8,577 bases of DNA, taken from the NCBI GenBank assembly GCA_003559755.1, contig PWKM01000075.1:1-8577 (forward strand), written 5' to 3'. Position numbers and translations under genes: made by a program. The notes beneath the pieces are model-generated. The model did no database searches, was not told the DNA's origin, and saw nothing but the letters and a program-made list of their open reading frames with translations. This stretch comes from Planctomycetota bacterium (GTDB lineage Bacteria; Planctomycetota; PUPC01). Positions 5,396-8,577 of the stretch are shown here, piece by piece; the stretch's first letter is position 1, and every line of letters starts with the position of its first letter.

Positions 5396-8300
5396 TTACT
5401 TCTCCTCACCTCGGGACTCTTTGTTATCCTCGTCGGCCGTGGCCGTGCCAGCATCCTCGCCTTCTTCCGACACTCGTCGTACCCGCATCGCATCCTCGAC
5501 GGTTCGTCGTTCCTCTGCCGTGGCAATGCCGAGATGCACTTTGGCCTGGGCCGCGAACACGTGCCGCTCCTCGCTCGACAGGATTCGCCACATCAGGAAC
5601 TGCTGCCGGATGAGTTTGAGGAATTTATGGTTCATCCGTCCCCAGGAAGCGGGGCTTCCGCTCTTGCGATGGAGGTGCATTTCGGGAGCGAAAATGTCCT
5701 TCTCCTCGGTGGGCACGGTATAGAGCACGAGCGACTGGCTGATCCCGAAATCAAACGGGGCGATCCACACCTGGGACTCGAATTTCATGGAGTCCTGCCC
5801 GTCGGTCTTCTCCAGAGTCAGTTCGCTGTCCTGGGCAAAGAAGTCGCCCACCGACTGGTTGGCGTGGTCGCGGAAGTATTCCATCAGGAACATGTTGACG
5901 CCGTATGCCTGTTCGCCGCCGATGGTGAAGGGGAACTTGATGTGGAGGTGGTCGCCTTCGGGTTCGGGCAGCTTCCAGATGCGATCGACATCGGGCACCG
6001 ACATCTGGGAGGCCTTGCGAGCCGGATAGACCGCAGAAAGCAGCACAAGTGCCATCACCTCTGCGGCGGAGATCACTGCTGAGGTACTCGAGTAGTTCAG
6101 CGAGAAGCCCTCGAGCAGTTCGTACTGAACGAGGAAGAACGAGGTGGTCTGGCCGAGCACATAGCCCAGGATCACCGCGACCGTGCCGAATACCGCCGCC
6201 TCGGCCACGAACAGCGAGCCGATGTGCAGCGGGGCCAGGCCGAGCGATCCGAAGATGCCGATCTCGCGCTGACGCTCGTACACCGACCCGAGCATTGTGT
6301 TCAGCACGATCATCGCACAGATGAGCATCGGCACCAGCATCGCCCCGAATCCGCCCACCCGGTCGGCATCGGACGAGAGTTTATACGTGACGCGATCCCG
6401 GGAGGAAACATAGATGGGCGTGGTCAGGCGGGAGAGCAACTCGTCGCCGATCTCTTCGGCCAGCACATCGGCTTCCTCGCGGGCAGACCGCATTGCTTCG
6501 GACAGTTCGGGCGAGCGCTCGTCAACTGCGGGAGCGCCGTCCCTCAATTCCAGGTAGGTCCAATATTCACGGGGTACGATGGACACCGAGATGAGGGATG
6601 CACCCTGGTCCCGGATGAAATCGAAGGGCAGAAACACGCTGTTGGCCGGGTCCACGTGCTGATAGGTGTCGACGGTGTAGGGGTTCAACTCCTGACCGGC
6701 ACGCCTCATCCAGCTTTCCTGTCGCCAGTCGACCGGGGTGATCTCCTCCCCGTCGACGCCTTTCAGGTCGGCGACAACCTGGTCATTCAACAGCCCGACC
6801 ACCGGGATATTTTTCGCATGCATTCGTATCCTCGGCGTCTCGTCATTCACCTCGCCTGTGATACGATCCGGGTCGATGTTCAGATGTCTTGCGACGCGGC
6901 TTCCCAGGATGATGACCGGTTCTTCGTCATCATCCCTGAACCATCGACCGGCGGACAGGAAGTCGTTCACTCCGGCCAGTGACGGTTCGTGGGGGACCAT
7001 TCCCGCCACTCCTGCGCACAGGAATTCATGGTGGAATTCTTCAGTGCCTGCGCTTTGCAGGAGCGCATCGGTTCCCAGCCATGCCCTGGGTACCACCTTG
7101 GCCTTGTCGCTGAATTCGGACCGGGACAACTCGTACAGGTAATCTGAGATCGGCTGGTAGCGGGGATCGCGCAGTAAAACACCGGGGTAGGGCGGGGCGA
7201 ATATCCGTCCGGTCGGATTCGGATTCTCGTGTGTGATCTGCTGTGGGTCCACCGAGGTGAACGAGAGCACGGAGAAGGTGAGCAGGACCAGCGTAGCCAG
7301 GGTCAGCAGCGTGCGTGTGCGTCGTCGCCGCATATTGCCGATCCCCAGGGCGCAGGCCGCTCCGGTTGCACTCATTCGTTTGAAGTCGGCGCTTTGCCGG
7401 CTGCCCGGCCTTTCGTGTAACCGGCGAACTTCCAGCTCAAACCTCGAGCGGATCATCATGATGACCAGCAGAGCGAGTGCCAGGGCGATAAAGGCGATGA
7501 GGATCATCGGAGCGCTGCGGGTGATGGCGAACGCCGGATGTACCATAGCGATGACGATGAAGACGACCAGGAATACGCCGAAGAAACCGGCGATTCGCTT
7601 GTTGACGCTGGGAAAGCCGAACAGGAGCCGCTCGACAAAATAGGAGAACGGGAGGAGCAGGAAGAGGTAGAAGAGTACGCCGGTCAAAATGTCGGTCGTC
7701 GTGCCGCGGACAATTGGGTAGGCCCGCGCCTCTCGGGCCAGTGCCCGCTCGGACTCGACGAAATGTCGGTCATAGTCGAGCTCGTCGCCCGACCGCCTTG
7801 CCTGTTCCAGCGATTGGAGGGCGCCCGGACGGACGATTTCCCCGGTTTCGTCGCGGATGCCCGCGTGGAGTTCGTTGACGCGCTCGTTATGGACTCCGTG
7901 TTCTGCCAGGGCCCTGATCCTGTGGTCGTTCAGGTATGTCACGTCACGGGTCATCAGGAAGCGTGTCCTGGGCAGGAGGCCGTATTCCGGGATTTCGAAT
8001 CCAATCCCCTGAGCGTCTGCGTCTTCGGCCCGGTGGTCGTCCCGGATGTTAAGTAACGGGAGTCGGTTCCCGAGGAGGCCGCCCCGGAACATCAGCTTGA
8101 ATCGAGTATCGGGCTTGACATAGACGACGGCAGTGGGCACGCCCCGGTGTATCCTGTCGCGACGCGGGGCGAGCGAGAGTCCGTAAAAATCCGGTGTTGT
8201 GTTGGTCCTGGCGTCCCATACGGTAATATCGGTGAACGTCCCGCCCTCGAGCGGATCGAAGAACCCCATCACACTGACGGCCCGGCACTTGAATATGGGG

Positions 8301-8577
8301 ATGCTGATCTCATTGTACGAGGTCGAGGGTGTGTCCTGAATGGGAAGTATTTCGGCCCCCTGCGGGCCCATGTCGGGGGCATGGGTGATCTCTCCTCGCC
8401 CGTATACGTCAGCCACTTCGTCCCCCAGATCCGCGATCATATCCGGGGCGGGGGCATCTGGGTCGTGGAATCGGAAGGCCTCGAACCGGAATCCGCCCCG
8501 GCCCCAGCCGCGGGTGGTGTTATGGGGGATGTTGAGAAGTTCAAATCGCCCGCCCTCGTCGGCGATGGTAAACCAAC
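5396..8577 (-). CDS. Large FtsX-like ABC transporter permease with carboxypeptidase-regulatory-like extracytoplasmic part; 5'-truncated by window edge
   Basis: The frame is open from the right edge to a TAA at 5396-5398: 1059 visible residues with the N-terminus missing. ATG 8438-8440 is probably not the start, because coding-like sequence (DEGGRFELLNIP, then FRFEAFRFHD) precedes it and resembles the end of a carboxypeptidase-regulatory-like beta domain. Numbered from the first visible codon, residues 1-290 look extracytoplasmic. Three membrane helices follow at about 296-317, 328-348 and 355-375. Then comes a standard FtsX/MacB-type start, LGIGNMRRRRTRTLLT (410-425), leading into a helix. 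A roughly 300-residue extracytoplasmic domain (440-735) follows. The FtsX core is at 738-851, with ERQREIGIFGSLGLAP (767-782) and two more helices. A soluble, probably cytoplasmic tail of about 195 residues (865-1059) ends in a Glu/Asp-rich stretch. FtsX-like permeases work with an ABC ATPase to move lipids or lipoproteins, or to drive envelope remodelling; no ATPase is in the window and it may lie upstream (beyond the right edge). The substrate is unknown. Confidence 0.88.
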   Translation of the reverse strand, partial: WFTIADEGGRFELLNIPHNTTRGWGRGGFRFEAFRFHDPDAPAPDMIADLGDEVADVYGRGEITHAPDMGPQGAEILPIQDTPSTSYNEISIPIFKCRAVSVMGFFDPLEGGTFTDITVWDARTNTTPDFYGLSLAPRRDRIHRGVPTAVVYVKPDTRFKLMFRGGLLGNRLPLLNIRDDHRAEDADAQGIGFEIPEYGLLPRTRFLMTRDVTYLNDHRIRALAEHGVHNERVNELHAGIRDETGEIVRPGALQSLEQARRSGDELDYDRHFVESERALAREARAYPIVRGTTTDILTGVLFYLFLLLPFSYFVERLLFGFPSVNKRIAGFFGVFLVVFIVIAMVHPAFAITRSAPMILIAFIALALALLVIMMIRSRFELEVRRLHERPGSRQSADFKRMSATGAACALGIGNMRRRRTRTLLTLATLVLLTFSVLSFTSVDPQQITHENPNPTGRIFAPPYPGVLLRDPRYQPISDYLYELSRSEFSDKAKVVPRAWLGTDALLQSAGTEEFHHEFLCAGVAGMVPHEPSLAGVNDFLSAGRWFRDDDEEPVIILGSRVARHLNIDPDRITGEVNDETPRIRMHAKNIPVVGLLNDQVVADLKGVDGEEITPVDWRQESWMRRAGQELNPYTVDTYQHVDPANSVFLPFDFIRDQGASLISVSIVPREYWTYLELRDGAPAVDERSPELSEAMRSAREEADVLAEEIGDELLSRLTTPIYVSSRDRVTYKLSSDADRVGGFGAMLVPMLICAMIVLNTMLGSVYERQREIGIFGSLGLAPLHIGSLFVAEAAVFGTVAVILGYVLGQTTSFFLVQYELLEGFSLNYSSTSAVISAAEVMALVLLSAVYPARKASQMSVPDVDRIWKLPEPEGDHLHIKFPFTIGGEQAYGVNMFLMEYFRDHANQSVGDFFAQDSELTLEKTDGQDSMKFESQVWIAPFDFGISQSLVLYTVPTEEKDIFAPEMHLHRKSGSPASWGRMNHKFLKLIRQQFLMWRILSSEERHVFAAQAKVHLGIATAEERRTVEDAMRVRRVSEEGEDAGTATADEDNKESRGEEK
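5402..5406 (-). promoter_or_regulatory. Ribosome binding site for the OPT-like gene
   Basis: AGGAG on the - strand lies 11 nt before the ATG at 5390, inside the last codons of the upstream permease gene. The gap is slightly long, but the adjacent GAGAAG shortens it. Its position inside the upstream gene is typical of coupled translation within an operon. Confidence 0.55.

Noticed and set aside
5381..6982. Long open frames on the + strand (5381-6082 and 6224-6982)
   Set aside because: They are antiparallel to the FtsX-like permease, whose motifs (ERQREIG, membrane helices) run unbroken through the region; the + strand products show no domain.
8438..8440. ATG as the true start of the FtsX-like gene
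   Set aside because: The frame stays open for 45 more codons to the window edge, with domain-like sequence, and topology needs an upstream signal or helix.

Overview
The window looks like chromosomal DNA from a GC-rich, Gram-negative-type bacterium. Planctomycetota (Phycisphaerae-like) is the best guess. The guess rests on an OPT-superfamily transporter of the DUF6785 type, a very large FtsX-like permease with a carboxypeptidase-regulatory-like extracytoplasmic part and a long C-terminal tail, and an ECF sigma/anti-sigma pair. This is recognition of protein style, not a database result. No tRNA, rRNA, CRISPR array, insertion sequence or phage gene was seen.

Layout: the left half is read rightwards and the right half leftwards, and the two meet at about 3242-3386. 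The + strand starts inside an Ala/Glu/Arg-rich coiled-coil protein (3-698, 5' end outside the window). Next is a stand-alone PTS EIIA domain protein of the PtsN/fructose type (882-1346) with a plausible sigma70-type promoter just upstream. After a gap with hairpins and a T run comes an ECF sigma factor (1574-2161), and 9 nt later a membrane anti-sigma factor (2171-3241). A close match to an RpoE-type promoter (GGAACTT, 15 nt, GTCTAA) lies directly before the sigma gene and suggests autoregulation.

The - strand carries two genes read from the right edge: a giant FtsX-like permease (5396-8577, N-terminus outside the window) and, 5 nt after its stop, an OPT-like polytopic transporter (3387-5390). 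They almost certainly form one operon, whose promoter is not in the window. Two GC-rich hairpins at the end of the transporter gene probably help separate the convergent transcripts.

How the genes may work together: the sigma/anti-sigma pair is a classic envelope-sensing switch. The anti-sigma holds the sigma factor through an N-terminal zinc-binding domain, crosses the membrane once, and carries a large extracytoplasmic domain with a fold reminiscent of DUF4349/DUF2275. The permease/transporter operon points to movement of peptides, lipids or lipoproteins across the inner membrane, but the substrate cannot be read from the sequence. Nothing links the two halves directly, except that both concern the envelope.
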